From Aquanectria penicillioides (Eukaryota > Ascomycota > Sordariomycetes > Hypocreales > Nectriaceae): DNA of 64,000 nucleotides. Position 1 is the stretch's first letter, and each line of letters starts with the position of its first letter. The stretch lies in contig PYIU01000003.1 of assembly GCA_003415625.1 (NCBI GenBank), positions 1,674,001-1,738,000 of the forward strand. Reading direction: 5' to 3'. Positions 43,870 through 56,384 of the stretch are shown in pieces. Under the pieces are notes generated by a model. It was not told the origin of the DNA. It ran no database searches and worked only from the letters and a program-made list of their open reading frames with translations. The position numbers were made by a program, and so were the translations under genes.

Positions 43870-46106
43870 ATGGCCGGCTACCAGCGACCCATGAGCTTTT
43901 CCGAGAGGAGAGGAAGCGCCCTCAGCGACGACATGACCCTCAACACCAACAACGCCATGTTGAACCACCGCATAGAAAAACTGCCCCAGCAGCAGCGACA
44001 CCTTCGAGGGCCCCCGACCCCCAGCATGTCGACGCCCGCCCCCGATTTCGATCAGCAACTGACGGGCTCACCTCCACCGCCTCCCACACCTGCCGCTTCA
44101 CCTGGGCCCTCAAATTTCCAGCCCGACTGGAGTGACGCCGCTGATGACGAAGATTTCTTCCTCGCCAAAGTTCGACAGCACTTTAAGAATTGCTCTGGTC
44201 CCCAGCGAACCCGAGTCCTTGCCGATCTCCTCAATCTCTGCACCAGCCAGCAGTTGAGTTTCGTCCATCAGTTCGTCAGTCCTCTGCTTAAGAAGGATCC
44301 ATTCACGAGTCTTCCCGACGAGCTATGTCTCCGAGTACGATATTCAAAGTCCCGTGTTCTCATATCCATCCAGCCCTAATTATTTGCGCAGATTTTATCA
44401 TTCATCGATGATCCTAAAGTTTTAGCACGAGCGTCTCAGGTATCGAAGCGATGGCGAGATCTTCTTAGCGATGACATGACATGGAAGAACCTTTGCGTCA
44501 AGCACGACTATGGCCGGAGGCTCTCAGAAGTTTACACAAATGCACAGTCGGCCTCACGACCCGTGCCGTACCCCTTCAGCGCCGATACCGAGATGGTCAG
44601 CAGCAACAGCTTTCCCGGCGCTCGTCCCCTTCCCACCTACGCGTCCAGCTCCCGCAGTTTCGACGGCACCTCAACTCCCGGCAGGCCCAAGCTACGGTCC
44701 TACAAGTCACACTTCAAGCAGCGATACCTGGTGGAGGCAGCATGGAGGTCGGGTGGTACTAGCACAACGAGGAACATTACCCAGGAGGGCGGTGTCGTCA
44801 CGAGTTTGCACTTGACCTCCAAGTACATCATTGTGGCACTTGATAATGCCAAGATTCACGTTTTCGATACCGAGGGCGACTCCCAGCGCACCTTGCAAGG
44901 CCATGTCATGGGTGTTTGGGCTATGGTCCCATGGGATGACACTTTGGTCAGCGGTGGTTGTGATCGTGACGTCCGAGTTTGGAACCTTAAGACAGGGTAA
45001 GTTATGATGAGGCGTTCGGAAACCCAATCGCATGCTAATGTGGCTGCAGTGCGTGCCTGCATACTCTGCGTGGCCACACGTCAACCGTCAGGTGTTTGAA
45101 GATGGCCGATGCCAACACCGCCATTTCTGGCTCCCGGGATACTACCCTTCGAATTTGGGATATCCGCACAGGCCTCTGCAAAAATGTCTTGGTTGGGCAC
45201 CAGTCCAGCGTGCGGTGCCTCGAGATCAAGGGCGACATCGTTGTTTCCGGTAGTTACGATACATTCGCTCGAGTCTGGAGCATCTCCGAGGGCCGTTGCC
45301 TGCAGACCCTACAGGGTCATTTTAGCCAAATTTATGCTATTGCCTTTGATGGCAAGAGAGTTGTTACTGGTAGTTTGGACACAAACGTCAGGATTTGGGA
45401 TCCTAAGTCTGGGTAGGTGTTCTTGATGGGACCTGGTCAAGAGTGTTGCAACTAACGTTTTTCAAGCGAATGCCTCGCCATTCTACAGGGCCATACCTCA
45501 CTCGTTGGCCAATTGCAGATGCGTGGCGACACCCTGGTCACTGGTGGATCTGACGGTTCGGTTCGTGTCTGGTCGTTGGAGAAGATGTGCCCCATCCACC
45601 GCCTTGCCGCACACGACAACAGCGTCACAAGCCTGCAGTTCGACGACACTCGGGTCGTGAGTGGCGGTAGCGATGGTCGAGTCAAGATCTGGGATCTCAA
45701 AACCGGCCACCTCGTTCGAGAACTAATTGCTCAGGGCGAGGCTGTATGGAGAGTTGCCTTTGAGGAGGAAAAATGTGTAGCCCTCGCATTGAGGCAAGGC
45801 CGCACGGTGATGGAGGTGAGCGAACTTGGTTTCGTGTGAAGAAATATGAAGACTGACAGCAGACAGGTTTGGTCCTTCTCACCACCTGAGGAAATGCTCT
45901 ATGATCGCCCCCTCTCGCTTCAACAACGGGTTCTCGAGGACGACCCGAATCGACCCCAGAGTGCTATGGCCATCGACTATCGGAGTTCGCAGCCAGCGAT
46001 CGGTAGCTCAAGCCGAGACCCATCAACTCAACAAGATGTCGATATGCAAGACGCTGGCCCCTCAACAGCCCCGCTACAGGGGGGTACGTTCTTTCATGAC
46101 GACTGA
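43870..46106 (+). CDS. F-box/WD40 protein, Cdc4/FWD-1-like SCF substrate receptor
   Basis: Substrate-recognition subunit of an SCF ubiquitin ligase. Exons 43870-44334, 44392-44996, 45050-45412, 45467-45815 and 45867-46106 give 673 residues, all phases consistent. A disordered N-terminus is followed by a helical dimerisation-like segment (RTRVLADLLNLCTSQQLSFV). The F-box at about 147-190 (SLPDELCLRILSFIDDPKVL) is split by intron 1. Eight WD blades run from about 288 to 605, for example GHTSTVRCLKMADANTAISG, SRDTTLRIWDIRTG and SGGSDGRVKIWDLKTG. Eight blades and the ordering resemble Cdc4/FBXW7, and Neurospora FWD-1 (FRQ turnover) is a candidate relative. Met30/SconB is less likely from the N-terminus. 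The introns lie near blade boundaries, some splitting the terminal Gly codon of a blade. Confidence 0.88.
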
Positions 46107-47149
46107 GAGCGTCTCACATACATAGCCAACATGGTTGCATCTAAGATGCGAACCACCATAATTGCTTTATGACCCTGGGTCTCCCGGTATAGAGACTCTG
46201 TTATAATGGATTCAGCACTTGTTAAAAGGGACGGGTCGGGTTATTCGCCCTCGCATTTGTATACTGGGCGTGCTTCAGGTTGTTATAGAGATGGACACAA
46301 ACAAGGGAAGCATGTTACGGCGTTGCTGCATCATCAGGTCGCGCATAGCTAGGGAAGATTTGCATGGAATATGAAAGCATGAACACGGACTGGATGGAAT
46401 GGAGTGCTTCATTATTTATCAGGGACAATCGAGGAGTTGAGTCTTTATTAGTGTCGAGCTTGGGCTTGTGCTGTGGAGGCGGACAGGTCTTGATTTGATA
46501 TTTGCCTGTTAGCAATAATACCAGAGATATGGCGCTGTTTTGTAGAATAGAGCTACCCCAGGTTGGGAGGAACAGTCAGAAATCAGCTTTTACCTCTTCA
46601 CGACCATGCAGACAGAGCGTGCCACTTGACTCAGCACCTAGGTCTTAGATGCCGCTCTCTGCCCCTGGGTTCACTAGGTATTTTTTTTTCTTTCATGTCT
46701 CGCAATCCCCCCCCTTCCCCCCCGACTCGGTCGTCGGGTCAAAAAGGAGGACATACGTTAGTGCGTGGGGGACCCACACCAGGATGCACCGGAGTATATT
46801 ACACCGACGCACTCCACTGAACGATACAGACGCATAACAGGGCGATGACATGTGTATGAAGAAAACACATGGCCGGAAATACTGAGGAAGGGACCAGTAC
46901 ATATGAAAATGAACCTTTAACTTCGAGAAAGCCATTCTGACTGGGATCCGACGCCGGAGAAGCGCCGGGCCTTGGTGTCGACTTTCAATCACGTGTGCAC
47001 AGGCTAGTACTGTTCTGGACTAGTCTCCTCCAACAAGCCAAGCTCAACGCTCAACACCGCGATTTTTCTGAGCTCCTCCAGACAATTCGTCGTTATCTGC
47101 ACGACCACCCTCCTCACTCCAATTGACAAGAGGCATCTCCAGATTCGCG
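46107..47149. other. intergenic between the F-box gene and PDA1
   Basis: 1 kb of 3' UTR and promoter sequence, with C- and T-runs around 46680-46725. No gene recognised. Confidence 0.5.
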
Positions 47150-48606
47150 ATGTTGTCCAGAGCTTTCCGTGTCCCCAGGGCGCTGCCTCTGCGCGCTGTC
47201 CCTTCCGCCATTGCCGCCCGCTCCGTCACCACCAACGCTGCGTCGGCGTCCCTGAGCCACTCTGTCCCTCAGGTGAGCGAAATGCGCCCTTTCCCGACCT
47301 CGAGACACGGGCACGAGATACTTCTTCCCATGCCCTCCCTTCCACCTCTTCTACTTCTAAGGATCGCTACTGACTATTCCCTGCGCCTAGTCCGAAGATG
47401 AGCCCTTCACCGTCAACTTGAGCGATGAGAGCTTCGAGACTTACGAGCTGGACCCTCCCCCTTACACCCTTGAGGTGACCAAGAAGGAGTTGAAGCAGAT
47501 TTACCACGACATGGTCAGCATCCGGTACGTCCAAACCTTACGCTGCCATAACTTGGAGCCGAACAAGTCTAATAATCACGCAGTCAGATGGAGATGGCCG
47601 CCGATCGTTTGTACAAGGAGAAGAAGATCCGTGGTTTCTGCCACTTGTCTGTTGGCCAGGAGGCCGTCGCCGTCGGCATTGAGCACGCTATCACCAAGGA
47701 AGACGACATTATCACCTCCTACCGATGCCACGGTTTCGCCTTGATGCGTGGTGGTAGCGTCCGATCCATCATTGGCGAGCTGCTCGGCCGTCGCGAGGGT
47801 ATCGCCTACGGCAAGGGTGGTTCCATGCACATGTTCGCTAAGAACTTCTATGGTGGCAACGGTATCGTCGGTGCTCAGGTCCCCGTCGGCGCTGGTCTTG
47901 CTTTTGCCCACAAGTACAACGGTAACAAGAACGCCTCTATCATCCTTTACGGTGATGGTGCCAGCAACCAGGGTCAGGTCTTCGAGGCCTTCAACATGGC
48001 TAAGCTGTGGAATCTCCCTGCTCTGTTTGGCTGCGAGAGTGAGTTCTACTTCTCTTGGTGACATAGTAACCTTCAACTGACAACGCCCCACTAGACAACA
48101 AGTACGGCATGGGTACTTCGGCTGCTCGTTCTTCTGCCCTGACCGACTACTACAAGCGTGGCCAGTACATCCCTGGTCTCAAGGTCAACGGCATGGACGT
48201 CCTGGCCGTCAAGGCCGCCGTCAAGTACGGTAAGGAGTGGACCGAGGCCGATAAGGGCCCTCTCGTCCTCGAGTACGTCACCTACCGTTATGGCGGTCAC
48301 TCCATGTCCGACCCTGGTACCACCTACCGAACCCGTGAGGAGATCCAGCGCATGCGCTCTACCAACGACCCCATTTCCGGTCTTAAGCAGAAGATCCTTG
48401 ACTGGGAGGTCGCCACCGAGGACGAGCTGAAGAAGATTGATAAGGACGCCCGTGCCCACGTTAACGAGGAGGTTGCTGCCGCTGAGGCCATGGCTGCCCC
48501 CGTCGCCACCCCTGATATCCTGTTCGAGGACATCTACGTCAAGGGCACCGAGCCCCAGTTCATTCGTGGACGTATTCCCGACGAGAACTACTACTTCAGC
48601 AACTAA
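47150..48606 (+). CDS. PDA1: pyruvate dehydrogenase E1 component subunit alpha, mitochondrial
   Basis: Thiamine-diphosphate-dependent decarboxylation of pyruvate in the mitochondrial pyruvate dehydrogenase complex, as an alpha2beta2 partner of Pdb1. Exons 47150-47272, 47391-47524, 47584-48038 and 48095-48606 give 407 residues. The N-terminus [18 protein letters not shown] is Arg-rich without acidic residues, a mitochondrial presequence. The ThDP-binding motif is GDGASNQGQ...CENN, with its final Asn pair at the third splice junction. [11 protein letters not shown] and the phosphorylation loop [20 protein letters not shown], target of pyruvate dehydrogenase kinase, are intact. Size and order match fungal E1 alpha. 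Codon use is strongly biased to C-ending codons, suggesting high expression. Confidence 0.97.
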
Positions 48607-49116
48607 AGAAGGAAAAGGCCAGGCGGCTGAGAGGTTGAGCCGTACCTATAATGATTCCTAAACTTTTGTTGCCTCTGTAATATACATCCATGACTAGAGG
48701 GCTAAATTGGCTAAAATCAGCACGGGCCGAGAACCCATGTTTACTTGTGAGATAATGAATGGCTGCACTCGGGATCCCTGAGACAAAATTTCTTTGCCCA
48801 TACGTAATAAAAGACTCTCGTGCCACTTGGTGTTGGGGGGTGAGGCTGGGGTAATGCTAGGCCGGCCCTGAACAGGCACCAATTTGACCATCACGTGACC
48901 CGCGTCGCGTGTCTTAACTTCCTCCGTCGTCGCGAAATCCTATTAACGCGATTCTGCCTGGGCGCGCGCGTCATGCACAGAGCGAGTCTCAGCTGTGGGC
49001 GCGGCTTCACAATCGCCTCTCTTCTTCACCATTCTTCCTCCAGAACGGCTTTACGACGCCCAATTCTTCATATTTTGCGTTATTTGGTAACAGAATCGCC
49101 GCAAACACTGTGCACC
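48607..49116. other. intergenic between PDA1 and CDC9
   Basis: 510 bp. The right half holds candidate cell-cycle and E-box elements upstream of the ligase (listed separately). Confidence 0.5.
48892..48951 (+). promoter_or_regulatory. candidate CACGTG and MBF/SBF-like sites upstream of CDC9
   Basis: CACGTG at 48892-48897, CGCGAAA (SCB-like) at 48931-48937 and ACGCGA (MCB-like) at 48946-48951, all 160-225 bp before the ligase ATG. Yeast CDC9 is an MBF target through ACGCG sites, so the position is suggestive. The region is CG-rich, so chance occurrence is possible. Confidence 0.35.
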
Positions 49117-51949
49117 ATGGCGCCTAAACAAGCGACACTGGGGTATGTGAAGCCAAAGCAGAGCACGCTGGGGTGTGTTTGGTGGAATTTTGCGTGAAGC
49201 ATAGGATCTCATGCTAACAGTGGTCACTTTGCAGGAAGTTCTTCGGAGCCAAAAGCGCACCGCCGTCTCGTCAAACGAAGTTGGCTTTTAGCACCAAGTC
49301 GAAGAAGGAAGACACAGAAGAGGCCAAACCGCAGCAAGACCTGAGCTCCAAAGAGAACTCGGATCTGGAGAAAGGTAAGACACCTTTTATGATTCGAGCT
49401 ATTGAGCAATTCTAATCGGTTTCGCAGACTCGAAGAAGCGCACGAGACCATCTGATGACACATCGTCCCCTGAGGAACTTGCAGTGAAGAAGGAAGAGGT
49501 GGATGATGACAGTGATGGCCCTGTAACCAAACGAGCACGTCGAACCCGCAACAGAGTCGAAGAGGAAGAAGACGAAGATGAAGAGGTTAAGAAACCCATC
49601 AAGAAAGAGAAGTCGCCCAGCCCCCGACGACGGTCAAGATCGAAGTCTCCCAAGAAAGCCAAGGCTAAAAAGCAGCCTGCTGTGGAGGACGCCGATGAGT
49701 CCGTGAAGGAGGAATCGTCGGCATCGGCCTCAGAGGCGGAAGAGGAGGCAGAGATGGAGGACGAGAAGCCCGAGGCTGCTGCAAAGGCTCGACAGAAGGT
49801 TCAGACAACGCTCAAGTCCAAGAGCAAGGATCCATATCCCGACTGGAAGCCTGGTGCCCCTGTGCCCTATGCGGCGCTCTGCACAACTTTCTCACTCGTC
49901 GAACTGACTACAAAGCGCCTCGTGATTATGGAACACTGTTCGCTGTTCCTACGCCAGGTCATGCGCCTTACGCCCGACGATCTTCTCCCTACTGTCTTGC
50001 TCATGATCAACAAGCTTGCGCCTGACTACGCCGGTATTGAGCTAGGCATTGGCGAGTCGTTGATTATGAAGGCCATTGGCGAGACAACCGGAAGAAGTCT
50101 CCAAGTGATTAAGGCCGATCAGAAGGAAATTGGTGATCTTGGCCTTGTCGCCGTGAAGAGTCGATCGACGCAGCCCACCATGTTCAAGCCCAAACCCCTG
50201 ACAATCAAGGGAGTTCTTCAGGGACTGATGAACATTGCCACTATTACTGGTAATGGTGCTCAAGGCCGAAAGGTAGATGGAATTAAGAAGCTGCTCTCCG
50301 CAGCCGATTCCCATTCCATCGGGAAGATTGATGTCAATAAGGATAAAGGTGGCCCCAGCGAGGCCAAATTTATCATTAGATTCTTGGAGGGCAAGCTGAG
50401 ACTTGGTCTTGCTGAGAAGACTGTGTTGGTCTCTCTTGCTCATGCTGTGGTTGCTCACGAAGCCGAGGCTCGGGGCAAGTTGCCCAGCACTTCAGACATG
50501 GAGAAGGGCGAGTCTCTCCTGAAGACTGTCTACAGGTGTGTTGCCTCTATTCTATACAATATCTTTACTAACGATCACCTGCAGCGAGTTGCCAAGCTAC
50601 GATGTCATTATCCCGGCCATCCTGGAGCATGGAATCATGAAACTTCGTGAGAACTGCAAACTCCGACCTGGTGTTCCACTGAAGCCCATGTTGGCGAAGC
50701 CTACAAAGGCTATCACCGAAGTGCTGGATCGCTTCGAGAACCAGACTTTTACATGCGAATACAAGTATGACGGTGAACGAGCCCAGATCCATTACGTGGC
50801 CAAGGATGCTCCTCAGGAACTCAGCCAGTCGACGCAAGAGACAGCTAAGGAAGTTGGTAATGGGGTTGCAAGCATCTTTTCCAGAAATTCGGAAGACTTG
50901 TCTAGGAAGTATCCTGATATCCTGGCTAAGCTAGACACATGGGTCAAGTCAGACACGAAAAGCTTCGTATTGGATTGTGAGACGGTGGCGTGGGATGTGG
51001 AAGAGAAGAAGGTGCTGCCCTTCCAGCAGTTGATGACTCGCAAGAGGAAGGATGTCAAGATTGAGGATGTCAAGGTCAAGGTTTGCGTCTTTGCCTTTGA
51101 TCTACTCTACCTCAACGGTGAGGCTGTTGTCGAGAAGCCTTTGCGCGAGCGCCGAGAGCTCCTTGAGGCGGCATTTGCGCCAGTCGAGGGAGAATTCGCC
51201 TTTGCCACTCACATGAACGGCCAAGAGCTTGACGAGATCCAGCTCTTCCTTGACGAGAGTGTGAAGGCGTCATGCGAGGGTCTCATGGTCAAGATGCTGG
51301 ACGGCACCGAGAGTGGGTATGAGCCCAGCAAGCGAAGCCGAAACTGGCTCAAGGTAAGATGCAGCGTTGTCAGAAAATATTTCGAGCAATAATCTAACCC
51401 GTTTTTTTCTAGATCAAGAAAGATTACCTTTCTGGTGTCGGCGACTCTCTCGATCTTGTCGTCCTGGGAGCGTACCACGGCAAGGGAAAGAGAACGTCCG
51501 TCTACGGCGCGTTTCTCCTTGCGTGCTACAACCCCAACACCGATACGTATGAGACGGTCTGCAACATCGGCACAGGCTTCTCCGAACAGGTGCTGGAGGA
51601 CCTGCACAAGCAGCTTTCGGAAATCACCATCAACTGCCCCAAGCCCTTCTATGCCCACTCCTCAGGTGGCCAGCACCAGCCCGATGTCTGGTTCGAGCCC
51701 CGCTACGTTTGGGAGGTCAAGTCGGCCGATTTGACGCTCAGCCCTCGCTACAAGGCTGGTGCCAAAGAGGGTGTTGATCCCTCCGGCGACAAGGGTATTA
51801 GCCTGCGTTTCCCGCGATTCATCCGTGTGCGAGACGATAAGAAGCCCGATGCAGCCACGTCGAGCAGACAAGTTGCGGAGATGTATCGTAAGCAGGAGAG
51901 TGTGACCAAGAGCAAGGGTCCTGCTGTGGATGACGATTTCGAGTACTAA
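49117..51949 (+). CDS. CDC9: ATP-dependent DNA ligase I
   Basis: Seals Okazaki fragments and repair nicks in the nucleus. Exons 49117-49172, 49235-49374, 49428-50535, 50585-51353 and 51413-51949 give 869 residues. The N-terminus contains a PCNA-binding box, QSTLGKFF, split by intron 1 after the Leu-Gly. Basic and acidic low-complexity segments with nuclear-localisation-like KKEKSPSPRRRSRSKSPKK follow. The DNA-binding domain covers about 205-430. The adenylation domain has the nucleophile in EYKYDGERAQIH (Lys about 495), then SRNSEDLSRKYPD, FVLDCETVAWD and CEGLMVKML. The OB-fold carries NWLKIKKDYL and PRFIRVRDDK. All expected motifs are intact. Two PCNA-box-like copies (KQATLG, KQSTLG) are adjacent at the N-terminus, but only the second has the FF. 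Confidence 0.97.
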
Positions 51950-52335
51950 GCCATGGACGGGGCTGTATGACTTGTTTCATTACCAGAGTAAGACATGGAC
52001 GGAGAGGTGGACGCGCATTCGGAGGTGCCTTTTGCTTGTTATTATATCATTCGTGGACGAACCGGAGTTGGGAGTCGCATATTCAGTTATTCTACTTGCT
52101 ACCTTTCACGGCCTCTGTATCATAGCATCATAAGCATCAGATGAACAAGACGAGTTGACGGACATTGCTATTGCGCTAGTGTAGCGGAGAATGCGGACAT
52201 CTCCTATCGGAGCGCATGTGTATGAAACGTCGAAATAACAAACGAATTGCCTACAAGATAGCGAGATACATAACACTCATGACATGCAAAACCCGTGAGA
52301 ACCCTATTTCTATGCGGTCTAATCCAAATACCCTT
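51950..52335. other. convergent 3' region of CDC9 and the CLC gene
   Basis: 386 bp between the two stop codons. AT-rich 3' UTR sequence with no other feature. Confidence 0.5.
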
Positions 52336-55300
52336 CTATAACATTGACTCCTCGTCCCGAATACTATCCTGGTCATCCGCGCCATCGCCCCGTAGCAAGC
52401 CGTGCTGCTCGCGGGCGTCGTTGGCTTCGTTGACCAAGCTCGTCACGCCCGTTTCCATGCCGGGCGCGGCCGGTAGGCTGCTCGTGCGACGGGTCTCGTC
52501 GGCGCCGTTGAGAACGTACCAGACGTCCTTCTTCGTCAGTAGGCCTTGGAGGACGCCGCGGTCGCTGAAGAGGACATAGCGCAGGCCAAGCTTTTGGAAG
52601 TAGCTGGCGACGAGATGAAGGGAGCTGCGGGAGGGGAGTGTGAGCGGGGTTTGATCCATCCAGGGGCGGAGGTCAAGAGTTGAGCGCGGGTCGGCGAGGG
52701 GTTGATGAGAGAAGAAGGCTTCTGTCTCGACAGGGAGGGAACGTGGCGGCTGCGTCGAAGCGCGGAGGTTATAGGCCAGCTCGGCACGGGAGATGTAGCC
52801 AAGCAGGATAGCCTCGCGGGGGTCTGAGATGACGGGGAAACCACGATACGGGTGCATCTCGAGGATGGTGTTGAGAGAGCCGATGGTATGGCCGGTGGCG
52901 GTGAGGACGACAAGGTCCTCAATTCGAGTCATGATCTGGGACGCCGGGATGTCTGGGATGACCATCTCTTCGCTGTTGTCGAGGAAGGGATACTCGTTGA
53001 AGTGGATCCAGGACTCGTAGATGCCCTGGCGCGAGAAGGCATCGCTAACCCACTTGGAGATCATGACGGCAATCATGATGGGGAGCACGTACGTGAGAGC
53101 GCCTGTCAGCTCAAACATGATGACGACGATGGACACTGTCATACGAGTGACACCGGCGAGGGCGGCCGCGGCACCGACAATGGCATAAGTGCCGGGGACG
53201 ACGCAGGGGATATCGGGCTCGCAGGACCCAAATAGGAAGAAGTTGGGGTGGTTGCTGACCCAAATCTCCATGACGATACCAACAGCACGGCCGGTCAAGG
53301 CACCAATGGCCATGGAAGGCAAGATGATACCTGCGGGAATCTGAAGACCAAAGGTAATGGCCGCGAGGAAGAAGCCTACGACAGCGGCGAATATGAGAAG
53401 GATGATGGTGCTGGCAGAGGCCGCACCAGTCTTGCAGAGGCCAATCTGGTCATCGAGGACCTGAGAGCACTCAGCAAAGAGGTTGGAGACAAGTTCTGAA
53501 GCTTGAAGTTTCATATAGAAGTTGGGATAGTTGATCAGAGCGGTTAGGAGAGCCACAATCAAGACCTGGGTGATTGGGCCTGGGAGCCATGTGTTTGCCT
53601 TCTTCCAGCGGGCGACGGCCATGTTGGCTTTGATAAAGAGTCCGCCATAGACGCCCTGATAGAGGTGTTAGTTATGGGTGGCAAATTCTTCACGGAGGGT
53701 AGAAGGTGACATACTCCAAAGATGCCGAGGATGGCATAGGGCATGATTTCAAAGCGGTGCCACGGAATTGTATAATGGACTTGATACATGACCAGCTTGC
53801 CAGATCGGAAGGGGTCAAAAGCTTGAAGAACAACGGCAGCTGTCATGGCGCACACAAAGCTCTGCCACATGGTCTTGTCGGGAAAGTAATATGACAGTTG
53901 CTATTTTCTGTCAGTGTCCAAGACCGAGAAAGGTTACAAATTAGCAAAAAAAACCAACCTCGAGACTGAAAAGCACACCTCCAATGGGAGAACCAAAGGC
54001 AACGGAGATGCCCGCGGCTGCGGCTGCGGACAACACCTCTCGCTTTCGGGCTATTTAAAGTAAGCGCGATGATCTATGCGTGGTTTAGGTAGCGAGTAGC
54101 TTTACCTTCATTGTCATTGATGTTGCTGAAGAGCTTGACGAACAGGTTGGCACAACAGCAGGCAACGTGAACTAGAGGGCCCTCCTTGCCGAGCCACATT
54201 CCCGACGCTACAGCAAGGATCTGCAAGATGTTAGGAATTGGAAGCAGATGGAAAGGCCAACAAACATACCAAGCCGAAGGACTTTGTGACCAAGGTCCAT
54301 GTGCCTAGGAATCGTTGTATGACAAACCCACCGAGAACAGTCTTGATCTCGGGGATACCACTGTGCTTGGCGTAGATGGCATACTCTTGGACAAGCAGCG
54401 CGGCCATATACGCAACAACAATCTGGAGAATTATCTCGTTAGCGAAGCTGCAGAAAGCATGCATGGTGAGGCCGAATGAGGACTGTACCGAGAAGATGAT
54501 AAAAAAGAAGTACTCGATGAACCACTTTCCAAGAACTGAGGTCACGCCCATGGCTTCACCCCAAGACTTCCACCCGTCGCACTTGGAACCCTGATCATAT
54601 CCGTAGCAGCAGAAGGCCTTATTCAAGTAGAAATGGCCGCCCTCTGGGCCACTGGAACAATAGCCCAGCTTGAGGTCTCCGAGCCAGTCAGTACCGACGT
54701 CGATGCCAGCAGCAATTGCGCCAACGAGCATGCCCGTTAGCACCAACACAACCCAAACCTGACTTGCGTCGAGCAGGCGCTGGGCGTATCCGAGGACGCC
54801 TGCGCCGCTTGAATAGAGGTAGCGCAAGCGCTGGCGCTCCTTTGTATACTCGAAGATCCAGTCGATGGCCGTCAGATCTTCGTATCCGACACGTCGGCCA
54901 GGGCCTTCCATGTACCAGTCGAGAGGCACACCATCCTTGGAGGAGGCATTGAAGCCGGGGGCATCTTGGCGGGGTGTGCTTTCGGGGCCAGAAAAGGCAG
55001 CCGAGGATGCGCCTCTGGCAGAGGTGGTGGCAGAGGCGCTAGGGAACGAGGGTCGCGAGCCAGTGATGGCGGAGAGAAGGCGGGAGGGACCAGAGAGAAG
55101 GGATGGTGCCTGTCGGCGCTTGAAGGAGATCGGGGTGCCCAGGTCGCCGTGGAGCGGATCGTCGTCTAAAACATTGTGCGTGCCTCGACCGTGGCTCTCG
55201 CCGTGAAAGTGGCCGATGTCGTGGCCCTCGTCGTCGTAGCCGAGGAAGTCGAGCTCGTCGCGATCTTCGGGGTTGGAGTTGGAGTTGGGAGTATGCGCCG

Positions 55301-55370
55301 AGGACGAGGCAGAACCGGAGGCGAAGCCGTAAGGGTCGTTCTGGGATGCTCCAGACATGATGCGACTCAT
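52336..55370 (-). CDS. CLC-family chloride channel/transporter
   Basis: Intracellular CLC protein with C-terminal CBS domains. Exons 55370-54270, 54220-54106, 54050-53959, 53900-53715 and 53655-52336 give 937 residues, all in phase. The N-terminus is long and disordered, followed by [20 protein letters not shown] and the membrane domain. Motifs are [28 protein letters not shown] with the gating glutamate at 380, [36 protein letters not shown], and [14 protein letters not shown]. Two CBS motifs occupy about the last 190 residues. Overall it is closest to the ClC-3/4/5 and Gef1 group. The residue 57 positions after the gating Glu, the proton glutamate of exchangers, is Gln437 here. An alternative start four codons downstream (MSGASQ) is possible. 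Confidence 0.95.
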
Positions 55371-56384
55371 ACCATGGTGCTCTGGCGACGCTCACAGTCT
55401 GGAGTCTCTGGGCTTGGAGATATCGAGGGCGGGCGGCAGTGGTGATGTGTGAAATGCAGGTTGGTAGCAGTTATACGGATACAAGCTGTTCAATGGAGCT
55501 CAGTGGTGTGTGTACCTAGTGCGTTGGTAGTGGCTGGGCCACATTGATGGGTTGGAGCCTGGCCTGGCAATTAGTGGATGGTGATCCCTGGGCCGGGTGC
55601 AGCTGAGAGTGTGACATGGGAGTACCGTGTGAACTTACGCTTCCATTATTAGCCCTGCTTCAATTTTGCGTCTTGAACAATAATAGCTGGCCATACCCAT
55701 ACTTAAGGTTTCCACGTTTTTTATTCACGTTTTACATCATCTTCAATTAATGGTATCTGCTCCACCAGACTTCATCATGGGGTCTCGTTGACCACCGCGT
55801 ACATGCTACACCGTAGGGATACTCGTATCCCCACTAAACTTATGACTAGTGGACAATGGACTGCCATGTAAGGCCCGCGTCGGCTGGGCACCATATTTGC
55901 AGATCATCCACCAGCAAATTTTGGTAACTTCTACCATGTTGGGAACAAATGGACCGCAACCTCACGCTCATGACACAGAACTCATGGGCTTTCGTCTCGG
56001 GATTTCTTCTTGGTAGGAGGGCTCTTGTTTTCCATGATATAATGCTTTGTGGGATAAATATAACTAGGCTGGTTTCATTCCAACACCCCCAATACTTCAG
56101 CATTCAGAATACACGCCACGGATCAACGACATATGTGAAGCTTTGGGAATACCCTCATCTGGTAACCTGCCTGCTCCCCAACGAATTTCGACTGCAATAT
56201 CGATTTTGGCTCCTATTATTTAATATCTTACCTTAATATCAATACCTTGCAATTTCACCCTGAAATGTCAGCCTTCAAGTCAGACGTCCCTTCCATGAAC
56301 CTACTGAGTGCTGCCTAGAATTCAGCCCCTACATTGTGAGTCGAAAACATGCCCTTATAATGCGAAAAAAAGAATCACTTCTCC
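55371..56384. other. intergenic upstream of the CLC gene and U6
   Basis: About 1 kb. The first 200 bp presumably hold the CLC promoter. No gene is recognised in the AT-rich part at 55650-56340. Confidence 0.5.
56356..56361 (+). promoter_or_regulatory. TATA box of the U6 gene
   Basis: TATAAT at -29 to -24 relative to the U6 start at 56385, the position expected for TFIIIB recruitment at U6 genes. Confidence 0.7.
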
